A program made the translations under genes and the position numbers. Shown piece by piece: positions 1-5,120 of a stretch of 6,599 bases of DNA (positions are counted from its first letter, which is position 1; each line of letters begins with the position of its first letter). The stretch comes from an uncultured Erythrobacteraceae bacterium (GTDB lineage Bacteria; Pseudomonadota; Alphaproteobacteria; Sphingomonadales; Sphingomonadaceae). The notes beneath the pieces were generated by a model, which worked only from the letters and a program-made list of their open reading frames with translations, ran no database searches and was not told where the DNA came from. The stretch lies in contig CATMNW010000151.1 in NCBI GenBank assembly GCA_950071875.1, positions 1 to 6,599 on the forward strand, in the 5' to 3' direction.

Positions 1-1
1 T

Positions 2-784
2 AACGACAAGCTCCGCCTGAACGGGGTGAAGCTGTATCTCGACGGGGCGCTGGGATCGCGCGGGGCATGGCTGAAAGAGCCCTACGCGGACGATCCCGGC
101 AATACCGGTCTGCCGTTGCTGAGCGACACGCAACTGCGCAATCTCATGAGCAGGGGGGCACTCGAAGACTATCAGGTCGCCATCCATGCGATCGGGGATG
201 CGGCCAATGCCGAGCTTCTATCCGCGATCGAAGAGCTGTCGGAGAGCTATCACGGCGACCGGCGCTGGCGGATCGAGCATGCGCAGATCGTCTCGCCAGA
301 GGATATCGAGCGGTTCGGTGAGTACGGCATCATCGCCTCGGTGCAGCCGGTCCACCAGACGTCCGACCGGACTATGGCCGAGGCCCGCCTTGGGCCCGAT
401 CGTCTGGCTGGGGCCTACGCCTGGGAGCGCCTGAAGAACGCGGGCGCCCGGCTGGCGCTCGGATCGGACGCCCCGGTCGAATCGGCCAACCCCTTCGTCG
501 GCATGGCGGTCGCAATGACGCGGATCGACGGCGACGGCCTGCCTCCCGGAGGATGGTTCCCGCAGGAACGCCTTTCTCGCAAGGATGCGTGGCGTGGCTT
601 TACCAGCGACGCCGCCTATGCCGGCTTTGCCGAGGGGCGGTTTGGCCGGCTCGTGAAAGGCGAGAAGGCCGACTTCGTGGTGATCGACCGCGATATCGCC
701 CGTATCAGCCCCGAGGAAATTCGAGACACGCAGGTTCTCGAAACCTGGGTTGGAGGAAAAAGGATGTACCGCCGCGGCGATTGA
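2..784 (+). CDS. YtcJ-like amidohydrolase (Amidohydro_3 family), C-terminal part
   Basis: This is the last 260 residues of a metal-dependent hydrolase; the open frame runs off the left edge, so the true start is outside the window. The GTG at 26 is an internal valine codon, not a start. Family hallmarks appear in the usual order. KLYLDGALGS at about 29-58 has the lysine often carboxylated as a metal bridge. AIHAIGD has a metal-ligand-type histidine codon at 185. RIEHAQIV has its histidine at 278. ALGSDAPVE has the catalytic-type aspartate at 467. A C-terminal KADFVVID strand from the small beta domain follows. Full-length relatives are roughly 550 residues, so about half is missing. Family members hydrolyse amide or related bonds of small molecules; the substrate cannot be told from the sequence. 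The gene ends with TGA at 782-784 and no strong terminator follows directly; the first terminator-like hairpin is at 1016-1038. Family assignment is confident, substrate unknown. Confidence 0.9.
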   Translation, partial: NDKLRLNGVKLYLDGALGSRGAWLKEPYADDPGNTGLPLLSDTQLRNLMSRGALEDYQVAIHAIGDAANAELLSAIEELSESYHGDRRWRIEHAQIVSPEDIERFGEYGIIASVQPVHQTSDRTMAEARLGPDRLAGAYAWERLKNAGARLALGSDAPVESANPFVGMAVAMTRIDGDGLPPGGWFPQERLSRKDAWRGFTSDAAYAGFAEGRFGRLVKGEKADFVVIDRDIARISPEEIRDTQVLETWVGGKRMYRRGD

Positions 785-937
785 AGGACCGAAGCCGGCC
801 TGGCGGGTGAGCGAAGCACGGATAACCTTTTCTTCACACGCCGTTGGTAGCCGGACGCGAGTCACCTCGGTAAGCCATGCACGCCTATCATGTCGGGATG
901 AGTCGAGCCTGTTTTGCGACGTTAGGAGGTTTGCATC
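785..937. other. intergenic stretch without clear features
   Basis: This is the first part of the 361-base gap between the amidohydrolase and the first small exported protein gene. I see no tRNA, no convincing promoter and no gene. A 28-codon ATG frame at 877-963 lacks a good ribosome binding site. An AGGAGG at 924-929 is the only notable signal and belongs with the doubtful small ORF that starts at 938. Confidence 0.5.
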
Positions 938-1048
938 TTGCACATGGGGATCACCTTCCTTAGCATGTGCAGCAATTGCGAAACCGGTTTCGAGCTAAGC
1001 ATTGGAGATACAAGCGTTGCCGTGAGGCAACAATTTTTGGAACGATAA
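938..1048 (+). CDS. doubtful small ORF with CxxC motif (36 codons)
   Basis: A TTG at 938 sits 8 bases after a perfect AGGAGG (924-929); an in-frame ATG follows at 944, 14 bases after it. Read from the ATG, the peptide has 34 residues. It begins MGITFLSMCSNCETGFEL, includes one CxxC pair (CSNC), and ends in QFLER before TAA at 1046-1048. I do not recognise it as a known protein. Against coding, a terminator-like hairpin (1016-1038) and several inverted repeats lie inside the frame, the region is less GC-rich than the real genes, and there is no third-position G/C bias. It may be a leader peptide, a degraded zinc-ribbon remnant, or chance. The good ribosome binding site is the main reason to list it. 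Confidence 0.2.
   Translation: MHMGITFLSMCSNCETGFELSIGDTSVAVRQQFLER
979..992. promoter_or_regulatory. perfect 14-bp palindrome, possible LacI-type operator
   Basis: CGAAACCGGTTTCG is a perfect palindrome with a central CG, the general form of operators bound by LacI-family repressors. It lies about 75 bases upstream of the promoter-like element of the first small exported protein gene and about 200 bases after the amidohydrolase stop. No regulator gene is visible in the window. The shape is seen in the sequence; the link to LacI-type regulators is inference. Confidence 0.25.
1016..1038 (+). terminator. weak intrinsic terminator-like hairpin
   Basis: A 6-bp stem, GTTGCC (1016-1021) with GGCAAC (1026-1031), closes a GTGA tetraloop of GNRA type and is followed by AATTTTT. 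The stem is short and two A lie between stem and T-run, so efficiency is uncertain. It is the best candidate for ending transcripts that come from the amidohydrolase gene or from the structured element before it. Confidence 0.35.
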
Positions 1049-1066
1049 CGCCCGCCGACCTTTGGT

Positions 1067-1100
1067 CTTGTAATGGGACGACTTTTCGACCAGTAGTCGA
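1067..1100 (+). promoter_or_regulatory. putative promoter region of first small exported protein gene
   Basis: CTTGTAA (1067-1073) recurs as CTTGTAA at 1533-1539 upstream of the paralogous gene. In both cases exactly 58 bases separate it from the AGGAG. Taking TTGTAA as a -35-like hexamer and a 17-base spacer, the -10 positions would be CAGTAG here and CAGATG in the other copy, which are poor matches to the standard consensus. A dyad, TCGAC-N5-GTCGA (1086-1100), overlaps the would-be -10 and could be an operator. The conserved spacing is the real evidence; the sigma-factor class is unknown. Confidence 0.3.
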
Positions 1101-1131
1101 CCCGAACAGTTTTTACCTCGCAAATCGCGCT

Positions 1132-1136
1132 AGGAG
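1132..1136 (+). promoter_or_regulatory. ribosome binding site deciding the start at 1146
   Basis: AGGAG lies 9 bases before the ATG at 1146. A longer reading from the in-frame TTG at 1140 would leave only 3 bases, so the ATG is the start. This also makes the protein exactly as long as its paralog. Confidence 0.8.
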
Positions 1137-1145
1137 ATATTGAAT

Positions 1146-1364
1146 ATGAAGACCCGCAACGTTCTCGCCGGCGCAGCAGCCCTTTCGCTGGCCGCCGCTC
1201 CTGCAATCGCGCAGGTCCAGATGGACCGTGCGGCAGCTCCGGTTGCTGGCGAAAGCGAAGCGACCGGCTCGGGCATCGTGCTCGGTGTCCTGGCTCTCGC
1301 CGCGATCATCGCAGGCATCGTTATTGCCGCTCAGGGTGGTGACGACGTGCCGACCAGCGCGTAA
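1146..1364 (+). CDS. small exported single-span membrane protein, copy 1
   Basis: The 72-residue protein has a Sec-type signal peptide: MKTRN, a hydrophobic alanine-rich core, then APAIA with likely cleavage after residue 22. The mature part of about 50 residues has an acidic linker with AGESEAT (34-40), a second hydrophobic segment at about 43-62 rich in A, I, L, V and G, and a polar tail GGDDVPTSA. Charged residues after cleavage are nearly all acidic; R28 is the only basic one. It is 64/72 identical to the protein at 1610-1828, and all but two of the changes lie before residue 42. I do not know its function. Small sphingomonad proteins of this design are familiar to me only as hypothetical proteins. 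Its own leader and terminator make it a single-gene unit. GCT, GGT and CGT codons suggest good expression. Confidence 0.85.
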   Translation: MKTRNVLAGAAALSLAAAPAIAQVQMDRAAAPVAGESEATGSGIVLGVLALAAIIAGIVIAAQGGDDVPTSA

Positions 1365-1389
1365 GCGTTTCAGCCGATAAGGTTACACG

Positions 1390-1416
1390 AAGGGCCCCCT
1401 GCTGGGGGCCCTTTTT
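1390..1416 (+). terminator. strong intrinsic terminator of copy 1
   Basis: A perfect 10-bp stem, AAGGGCCCCC (1390-1399) with GGGGGCCCTT (1404-1413), closes a TGCT loop. The T-run starts at 1412 and overlaps the base of the stem. It lies 25 bases after the stop codon, so it ends transcription before the second copy. Confidence 0.92.
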
Positions 1417-1532
1417 GTTTTGGTTCGGCGAATCTAGACATTTTATTTGTCGGCTCGCGTCGACCGATGCCCCGCATACGTTGCCAATTCGCTACACGTA
1501 GGCAGTCATGACCGGCTGCCTTGTCCGTTCGA

Positions 1533-1562
1533 CTTGTAAACAATGGCTGGGTCGGTCAGATG
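1533..1562 (+). promoter_or_regulatory. putative promoter region of second small exported protein gene
   Basis: CTTGTAA at 1533-1539 is identical to the element upstream of copy 1 and stands at the same 58-base distance from AGGAG. The candidate -10 position, 17 bases after TTGTAA, reads CAGATG (1557-1562). Two GAATC sites (1563-1567 and 1575-1579), possible CcrM methylation targets, follow at once. Because a strong terminator lies between the copies, a separate promoter is needed somewhere in 1417-1597. Confidence 0.3.
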
Positions 1563-1581
1563 GAATCGCAATACGAATCAC

Positions 1582-1596
1582 GTGGTCAGGGGCCAC
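1582..1596 (+). promoter_or_regulatory. short hairpin just upstream of the copy 2 ribosome binding site
   Basis: GTGGTC (1582-1587) can pair with GGCCAC (1591-1596), with one G-U pair, around an AGG loop. It ends one base before the AGGAG at 1598-1602, which is 7 bases from the ATG. It could modulate translation or protect the mRNA 5' end. Copy 1 has no equivalent at this place, so it may be specific to copy 2 or accidental. Confidence 0.25.
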
Positions 1597-1609
1597 TAGG
1601 AGACGATAG

Positions 1610-1828
1610 ATGAAAGCTCGCAACATTCTCGCCGGTGCCGCTGCACTGACTCTGGCCGCTGCACCTGCAATCGCTGAGGTCAATCTGGACCGTGCGGCCG
1701 CTCCGGTCGCTGGTGAAAGCGAAGCGACCGGAACGGGCATCGTGCTCGGTATCCTGGCCCTCGCCGCGATCATCGCTGGCATCGTCATTGCTGCTCAGGG
1801 TGGTGATGACGTCCCGACCAGCGCATAA
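1610..1828 (+). CDS. small exported single-span membrane protein, copy 2
   Basis: This 72-residue paralog of the protein at 1146-1364 has the same architecture: signal peptide cleaved after APAIA (residue 22), acidic linker, hydrophobic segment 43-62, tail GGDDVPTSA. Differences from copy 1 are T3A, V6I, S14T, Q23E, Q25N, M26L, S42T and V48I, nearly all conservative. By hand count the two genes differ at 31 of 216 coding bases; 20 of the 28 changed codons are silent, which points to selection on the protein. The ATG is set by AGGAG (1598-1602) 7 bases upstream. Copy 2 uses even more GCT and GGT codons than copy 1, unlike the GCC/GGC-dominated neighbours. Function is unknown. The hydrophobic segment plus signal peptide suggests a tiny inner-membrane or periplasm-exposed peptide, possibly oligomeric. 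Confidence 0.85.
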   Translation: MKARNILAGAAALTLAAAPAIAEVNLDRAAAPVAGESEATGTGIVLGILALAAIIAGIVIAAQGGDDVPTSA

Positions 1829-1853
1829 GCTGGTCATACCAAGAGATTTCAGG

Positions 1854-1882
1854 AAGGGCTCCCCGACGGGAGCCCTTTTTTT
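1854..1882 (+). terminator. strong intrinsic terminator of copy 2
   Basis: A perfect 10-bp stem, AAGGGCTCCC (1854-1863) with GGGAGCCCTT (1868-1877), closes a CGAC loop. Seven T (1876-1882) overlap its base. It has the same design as the terminator after copy 1 (10-bp stem, 4-base loop, 25 bases after the stop), with compensating changes in the stem. Confidence 0.93.
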
Positions 1883-1901
1883 ATGCTGAGCCCTGAAGTT
1901 C

Positions 1902-1920
1902 TCGAGCCGACGAGGCTCGA
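1902..1920 (-). terminator. possible terminator of the tat operon
   Basis: A perfect 7-bp stem, TCGAGCC (1902-1908) with GGCTCGA (1914-1920), closes a 5-base loop in the gap between the convergent units. On the minus strand no T-run follows, so it is not a classic intrinsic terminator; it may act with Rho or as a 3' end stabiliser. It is the only sizeable hairpin downstream of tatC outside the copy 2 terminator. Confidence 0.3.
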
Positions 1921-2033
1921 TTTGATGCTTAGGCTGCGCCTTCGTATTCTCTACTCATCAGCACTGCACCCGTGATCGCGCCAAACAGGGTGCACCCCAC
2001 GAGCTGCGCATCCTCAAAGCCCGCAGTTGGGGC

Positions 2034-2828
2034 TCAGGCGGGATCGGACTCTCCAGCCTCCTCACCGTCAGGCTTGCGCTCGCGGCGTTCGAGGATCAGC
2101 ATCAAGAGGAGCGATCCTTCGAACAGCAGATAGAGCGGCACTGCGAGGATCAATTGCGAGCCGGGGTCCGGCGGGGTCGCTACAGCCGAAACGGCAAGCA
2201 CCCCGACGACTACGTAAGAGCGGACTTTCGACAGCATTTTCCGGGAAACCAGCCCCGCCCTCTCGAGCAAGAGGAGAAGGACGGGCAGCAGAAAGCACAC
2301 CCCGAACGCCAGGATGAACTGCATCACCAGGCTCAGATAATCGCCTGCACTCGGCAGTGCCTCGATCGGCAAGTCGCCCGCATTCCCCTGAAAACCCAGA
2401 AAGAATCGGAACGCCGTCGGCATGACGACAAAGTACGCGAGGCTCGCGCCCGTCAGGAAAAGTACCGGCGTGGCGATCAGGAACGGCAGGAAAGCCTTCT
2501 TTTCCTTCGCGTAGAGGCCCGGAGCCACGAAGGCCCACAGCTGGTTTGCGATAAAGGGAAAGCTGACGCAAAAAGCCGCGAAAAGCGCGACCTTCATCTC
2601 TACGAAGAACACTTCATACAACTTTGTGTAGACCAGTTTGCCTTCGCCATCTGGAAAGGCGTTCGCCAGCGGGCGCGCCAGAAACGCGAGGATCGGATCG
2701 GCGAAATAGAAGCACACGCCAAACGCGATCGCGAGAACGAAGACCGATCGCAGGAGCCGAGTCCGAAGCTCGACCAGATGGTCCATCAGAGGCGCCTGGG
2801 TTTCATCGATATCGCGCAGCACGCCCAT
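2034..2828 (-). CDS. tatC: Sec-independent (Tat) translocase subunit TatC
   Basis: TatC is the polytopic inner-membrane core of the twin-arginine translocase. With TatB it recognises RR signal peptides and recruits TatA. The 264-residue length fits the family. MDHLVELRTRLL at 15-26 is the conserved N-terminal cytoplasmic motif, with E20 matching the signal-peptide-binding glutamate. AFVAPGLYAKEK (99-110) carries the second conserved glutamate, E109. TPPDPGSQ (218-225) is the conserved loop before the last helix. Six hydrophobic segments lie at about 26-43, 76-98, 113-135, 163-190, 204-217 and 224-247. A charged tail ends the protein. I chose the ATG at 2828, one base after the tatB stop, with GAGG six bases upstream inside tatB. 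The frame stays open to 3026, but that extension lies wholly inside tatB and is low-complexity Arg/Pro. Confidence 0.97.
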   Translation of the reverse strand: MGVLRDIDETQAPLMDHLVELRTRLLRSVFVLAIAFGVCFYFADPILAFLARPLANAFPDGEGKLVYTKLYEVFFVEMKVALFAAFCVSFPFIANQLWAFVAPGLYAKEKKAFLPFLIATPVLFLTGASLAYFVVMPTAFRFFLGFQGNAGDLPIEALPSAGDYLSLVMQFILAFGVCFLLPVLLLLLERAGLVSRKMLSKVRSYVVVGVLAVSAVATPPDPGSQLILAVPLYLLFEGSLLLMLILERRERKPDGEEAGESDPA

Positions 2829-2829
2829 A

Positions 2830-3300
2830 TCAGGCCTCGCCCTTCTTCGCGGGGGATGCATCGTCGGAGGCGTCGCCATCGAGAGGCAGTTGCGGCTCTG
2901 CCCCATCGACCGGTCTGTCCGTCGCGCTGGCGACGCGCGATTCGGCCGACGCGGATGGCGCTGGCAAGCTGGCCGGCGCAGGATCATCCGCCGACGGATC
3001 GTGTGAAGGATCGCTGCCTGGCGCACCCTCGGCAGGCGGAGCGGGAAGCGGAGTCATCTCTTCGTTCGGATGCGCGCGCATGATTTGTGCGTTACGTTCC
3101 TGCCACTTCTTCTCCATCTCCTCCATTTCGGCCTCGCGGATCATCGCATCGATCCCCGAACGAAAATGGTTGGACATGCGCCGCAACTGCCCGATCCAGC
3201 GACCGGCAGTACGCAGCGCCATAGGCATGTCTTTCGGCCCGATGACGAGAATCGCCGCAATCGCGATCACCAGCAGTTCGCCAGCGCCGATGTCAAACAT
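2830..3300 (-). CDS. tatB: Tat translocase subunit TatB
   Basis: TatB pairs with TatC to form the twin-arginine signal receptor in the inner membrane. MFDIGAGELLVIAIAA at the N terminus, with conserved E8 in a single short membrane segment (about 6-20) and the GP hinge at 21-22, is diagnostic. An amphipathic helix (about 26-50) and a charged helix with EAEMEEMEKKWQERN follow. The remaining 75 or so residues form a disordered tail rich in Pro, Ala, Ser and Asp, ending KKGEA. At 156 residues it is within the family range. The start is fixed by the canonical MFDIG. I see no good ribosome binding site in the 36-base gap after tatA, so initiation may depend on ribosomes coming from tatA. The stop is one base before the tatC ATG. 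Confidence 0.96.
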   Translation of the reverse strand: MFDIGAGELLVIAIAAILVIGPKDMPMALRTAGRWIGQLRRMSNHFRSGIDAMIREAEMEEMEKKWQERNAQIMRAHPNEEMTPLPAPPAEGAPGSDPSHDPSADDPAPASLPAPSASAESRVASATDRPVDGAEPQLPLDGDASDDASPAKKGEA

Positions 3301-3336
3301 GGCACGTATCGCGCATGGAGGCTGTGCCTTTCGCGA

Positions 3337-3597
3337 TCAGGATGCGCGGTCGGTCGGTTCGGCCGGTTTGCTCTCGCTCACGGTCTCGCCTGCGGGCTTC
3401 GCATCGTGGCTTGGCCCCTCGATCCGCGCAGCGGGCTGGTCCGCGTCCTTCTTCTCTTCTTCGTTCAGGCCCTGCTTGAAGCTTTTGATGCCCTTGCCGA
3501 AATCGCCCATCATTTCCGACACGCGGCCTCTCCCGAAGAAAACGAGAATAACCACGGCAATGATGAGAATCTGCCAGATACCGACTTGTCCGAACAT
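3337..3597 (-). CDS. tatA: Tat translocase subunit TatA
   Basis: TatA oligomerises to make the passage for folded proteins. The 86 residues show GIWQILIIAVVILVFFG (6-22): a single membrane segment with the conserved polar Q9. FGRGRVSEM forms the hinge, and an amphipathic helix MGDFGKGIKSFKQGL (30-44) follows. The tail is a hydrophilic, acidic, disordered stretch. The ATG at 3597 has GAAGG five bases upstream and gives the standard TatA N terminus. An in-frame TTG at 3624 would add nine residues not typical of the family. A 96-base gap separates it from scpB. That gap contains TATAGC (minus strand, 3644-3639) that could be a -10 element, but no convincing -35 is present, so I cannot say whether tatABC has its own promoter. 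Confidence 0.96.
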   Translation of the reverse strand: MFGQVGIWQILIIAVVILVFFGRGRVSEMMGDFGKGIKSFKQGLNEEEKKDADQPAARIEGPSHDAKPAGETVSESKPAEPTDRAS

Positions 3598-3693
3598 AAG
3601 CGCCTTCTGCGTAAGCCTGCTCAACCTTGAGTGGGATCGCTATAGGGATTGTGCAAGGCAAGTTCCAGCCGCGACCCGCGTTGGCGGTATCTA

Positions 3694-4296
3694 TTAGCTG
3701 TCGCTCTCTCCATCGCTGTCGGCAGAACCGGCCTCTGCCATTTCCGCCTCGAACGCATCGTCGACCGGATCGAGCATCCCGGTGGCGCGCAATTCGTCGA
3801 TGCCCGGCAGGTCTCGCCGCGATTCGAGCCCGAAATGGCGGAGAAACTCAGGCGTGGTCGCGTAAATGACGGGGCGACCTGGCACTTCGCGACGCCCCGC
3901 GGGCTTCACCCAGCCTGCCTCCATCAACACGTCGAGCGTGCCCCCGGATGTCTGCACGCCACGAATCGATTCGATCTCCGCGCGGCTGACGGGTTCGTGA
4001 TAGGCGATGATCGCAAGGACCTCGGTCGCGGCGCGGCTCAGCTTGCGCAGCGACTCGCGTTCCTTGCGCAGCAGGTGGGCGCAATCGGGCGCGGTCTGGA
4101 AATGCCAGCGCTTGGCGCGCTCTACCAGGTGAATGCCCCGTTCAGAGTAGAACGCGACCAGACGAGCGAGCGCCTCGCGCAGTTCGCCCTTGTCCACATC
4201 GCCGAGATGGGTCGCAAGCTGGTCGACCGTCAGCGCGTCCTCCGACGCGAACAGCGCGGCCTCCACCGCACGGTCGAGGGATTCGGTCTCGCTCAT
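3694..4296 (-). CDS. scpB: segregation and condensation protein ScpB
   Basis: ScpB dimers bind ScpA and, with SMC, form the bacterial condensin-like complex that compacts and segregates chromosomes. The 200-residue protein shows the two winged-helix halves. The first begins ESLDRAVEAALFASEDALT, with the typical TVDQLATHLG. The second carries AATEVLAIIAYHEPVSRAEI and ESIRGVQTSGGTLDVLME, then GRREVPGRPVIYATTPEFL and FGLESRRDLPG, all strongly conserved in the family. A short acidic tail rich in Asp, Ser and Glu ends it. The ATG at 4296 overlaps the scpA stop in an ATGA, so translation is probably coupled and near equimolar with ScpA. Confidence 0.96.
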   Translation of the reverse strand: MSETESLDRAVEAALFASEDALTVDQLATHLGDVDKGELREALARLVAFYSERGIHLVERAKRWHFQTAPDCAHLLRKERESLRKLSRAATEVLAIIAYHEPVSRAEIESIRGVQTSGGTLDVLMEAGWVKPAGRREVPGRPVIYATTPEFLRHFGLESRRDLPGIDELRATGMLDPVDDAFEAEMAEAGSADSDGESDS

Positions 4297-5120
4297 GCGC
4301 TCGCCCGCACCCGCCGGAGGCGTAAGGGGCCGAAGATGTCGTCCTGCGCGAGTTCCGCACGACCCGTTCGGGCGAGTTCCAATGCAGCGACAAAACTGCT
4401 CGCCATGGCGGACTTGCGCAGCCTGGCATCCGCACCGGGCGGAAGGAATTCTCGCAATTCCACCCAGTCCAGACTCATCCCGAGCATTCCCGACACGCGA
4501 TCCAGCGCGCTTTCCAGCGTCATCACCTGCCGGTCTCGCACTGTATGGAAAGCGGGTGCATTGCGCGCCTTCACCTGTCCGTAGGCGCGAACGAGATCGT
4601 ACCAGTCTACCTGCCAGGCGATCGAGCGGTCGATCCGCAATCCCTCCGGCGCGCCGCGCAGGAAGACATCGCGACCCACGCGATCGCGTGCCATCAGGCG
4701 GCTTGCTGCCTCTCGCATCGCACCCAACCGCTGGAGGCGCAGGTGGAGGCGAAGCGCCAGTTCCTCGGGGCTAGGATCTTCCTGCTCGTCCTTGGGCAGC
4801 AGCATCGCCGATTTGAGGTACGCCAGCCACGCGGCCATCACGAGGTAATCGGCAGCTATCTCGAGCGGGAGCTGCTCCGCACCGTCGATGAACTCGAGAT
4901 ACTGGTCCACCAGGTCGAGGATCGAAATCTGCCGCAGATCGACCTTCTGCTTGCGCGCCAGCTCCAGCAACAGGTCGAGCGGCCCCTCCCAACCGTCCAG
5001 CGAAAGGTTCAATGCGGTTTCATCGCGGCCGCCGGATGCGGCAATTCCCTGCCAGTCCCCGCCATCTCCATCGAGATCGCCGAAGTCGGCCACCGTGCCC
5101 CCTTCGGGCAGGTCGATCAC
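4293..5120 (-). CDS. scpA: segregation and condensation protein ScpA (kleisin)
   Basis: ScpA is the kleisin that bridges the SMC heads and binds ScpB. Family signatures are LSLDGWEGPLDLLLELAR (39-56), followed by KVDLRQISILDLVDQYLEFI. A helix, AADYLVMAAWLAYLKSAMLL, is also typical. Near the C terminus, SFVAALELAR and DIFGPLRLRR belong to the winged helix that binds the SMC cap. I start at the GTG at 5120, which overlaps the nagZ stop as GTGA, giving 275 residues. A second GTG at 5093 has a better ribosome binding site (AAGGGGG just before it) and would give 266 residues; the first 35 or so residues are acidic, glycine-rich and not conserved, so either start leaves the domain whole. The open frame reaches 5318, but that part lies within nagZ. 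Confidence 0.94.
   Translation of the reverse strand: MIDLPEGGTVADFGDLDGDGGDWQGIAASGGRDETALNLSLDGWEGPLDLLLELARKQKVDLRQISILDLVDQYLEFIDGAEQLPLEIAADYLVMAAWLAYLKSAMLLPKDEQEDPSPEELALRLHLRLQRLGAMREAASRLMARDRVGRDVFLRGAPEGLRIDRSIAWQVDWYDLVRAYGQVKARNAPAFHTVRDRQVMTLESALDRVSGMLGMSLDWVELREFLPPGADARLRKSAMASSFVAALELARTGRAELAQDDIFGPLRLRRVRASA

Larger units (their letters stand above)
939..1038 (+). ncRNA. candidate structured RNA or leader element
   Basis: Several inverted repeats fall within 100 bases. TGCACATG (939-946) pairs perfectly with CATGTGCA (964-971). CTTAGC (959-964) pairs with GCTAAG (994-999), which excludes the closing base of the first stem. CGAAACCGGTTTCG (979-992) is a perfect palindrome that in RNA gives a 5-bp stem with a CCGG loop. 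GTTGCC (1016-1021) pairs with GGCAAC (1026-1031) around a GTGA loop of GNRA type and is followed by five T. The loop of the first stem contains ACCTTCCT (953-960), nearly complementary to the AGGAGG at 924-929. This could be a small RNA, an attenuator or a long 3' UTR of the amidohydrolase mRNA. It matches no RNA family I know, and hairpins this short can occur by chance. Confidence 0.25.

Noticed and set aside
218..943. Long minus-strand ORF of 241 codons
   Set aside because: It is antisense to the amidohydrolase, whose metal-binding motifs are clear, and its protein is Arg/Pro-rich with no recognisable motif.
877..963. Plus-strand ATG ORF of 28 codons, beginning MHAYHVGMSRACF
   Set aside because: It has no clear ribosome binding site and no recognisable features, and it overlaps the better-supported small ORF.
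1039..1043. GGAAC as a possible -35 of an EcfG-type (general stress) promoter for copy 1
   Set aside because: No CGTT-like -10 is found 16-17 bases downstream, and copy 2 lacks an equivalent.
1130..1318. Minus-strand ORF of 62 codons opposite copy 1, similar to one of 98 codons at 1492-1788
   Set aside because: Their mutual similarity only mirrors the paralogous plus-strand genes. They have no ribosome binding site, and the plus-strand frames have signal peptides, ribosome binding sites and terminators.
1417..1532. Search for tRNA, insertion sequence ends, CRISPR repeats or attachment sites in the gaps
   Set aside because: No cloverleaf, terminal inverted repeats with target duplications, or regularly spaced repeats were seen. 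The only long repeat is the paralogous gene pair.
2829..3026. N-terminal extension of the tatC frame by 66 codons
   Set aside because: It lies wholly inside tatB and is Arg/Pro-rich. The ATG at 2828 gives the standard TatC start with a ribosome binding site.
2154..3083. Long plus-strand ORF of 309 codons, and 2624-3697 of 357 codons
   Set aside because: Both are shadows of tatC, tatB and tatA in a GC-rich genome, with low-complexity Arg-rich or Ser/Ala-rich translations.
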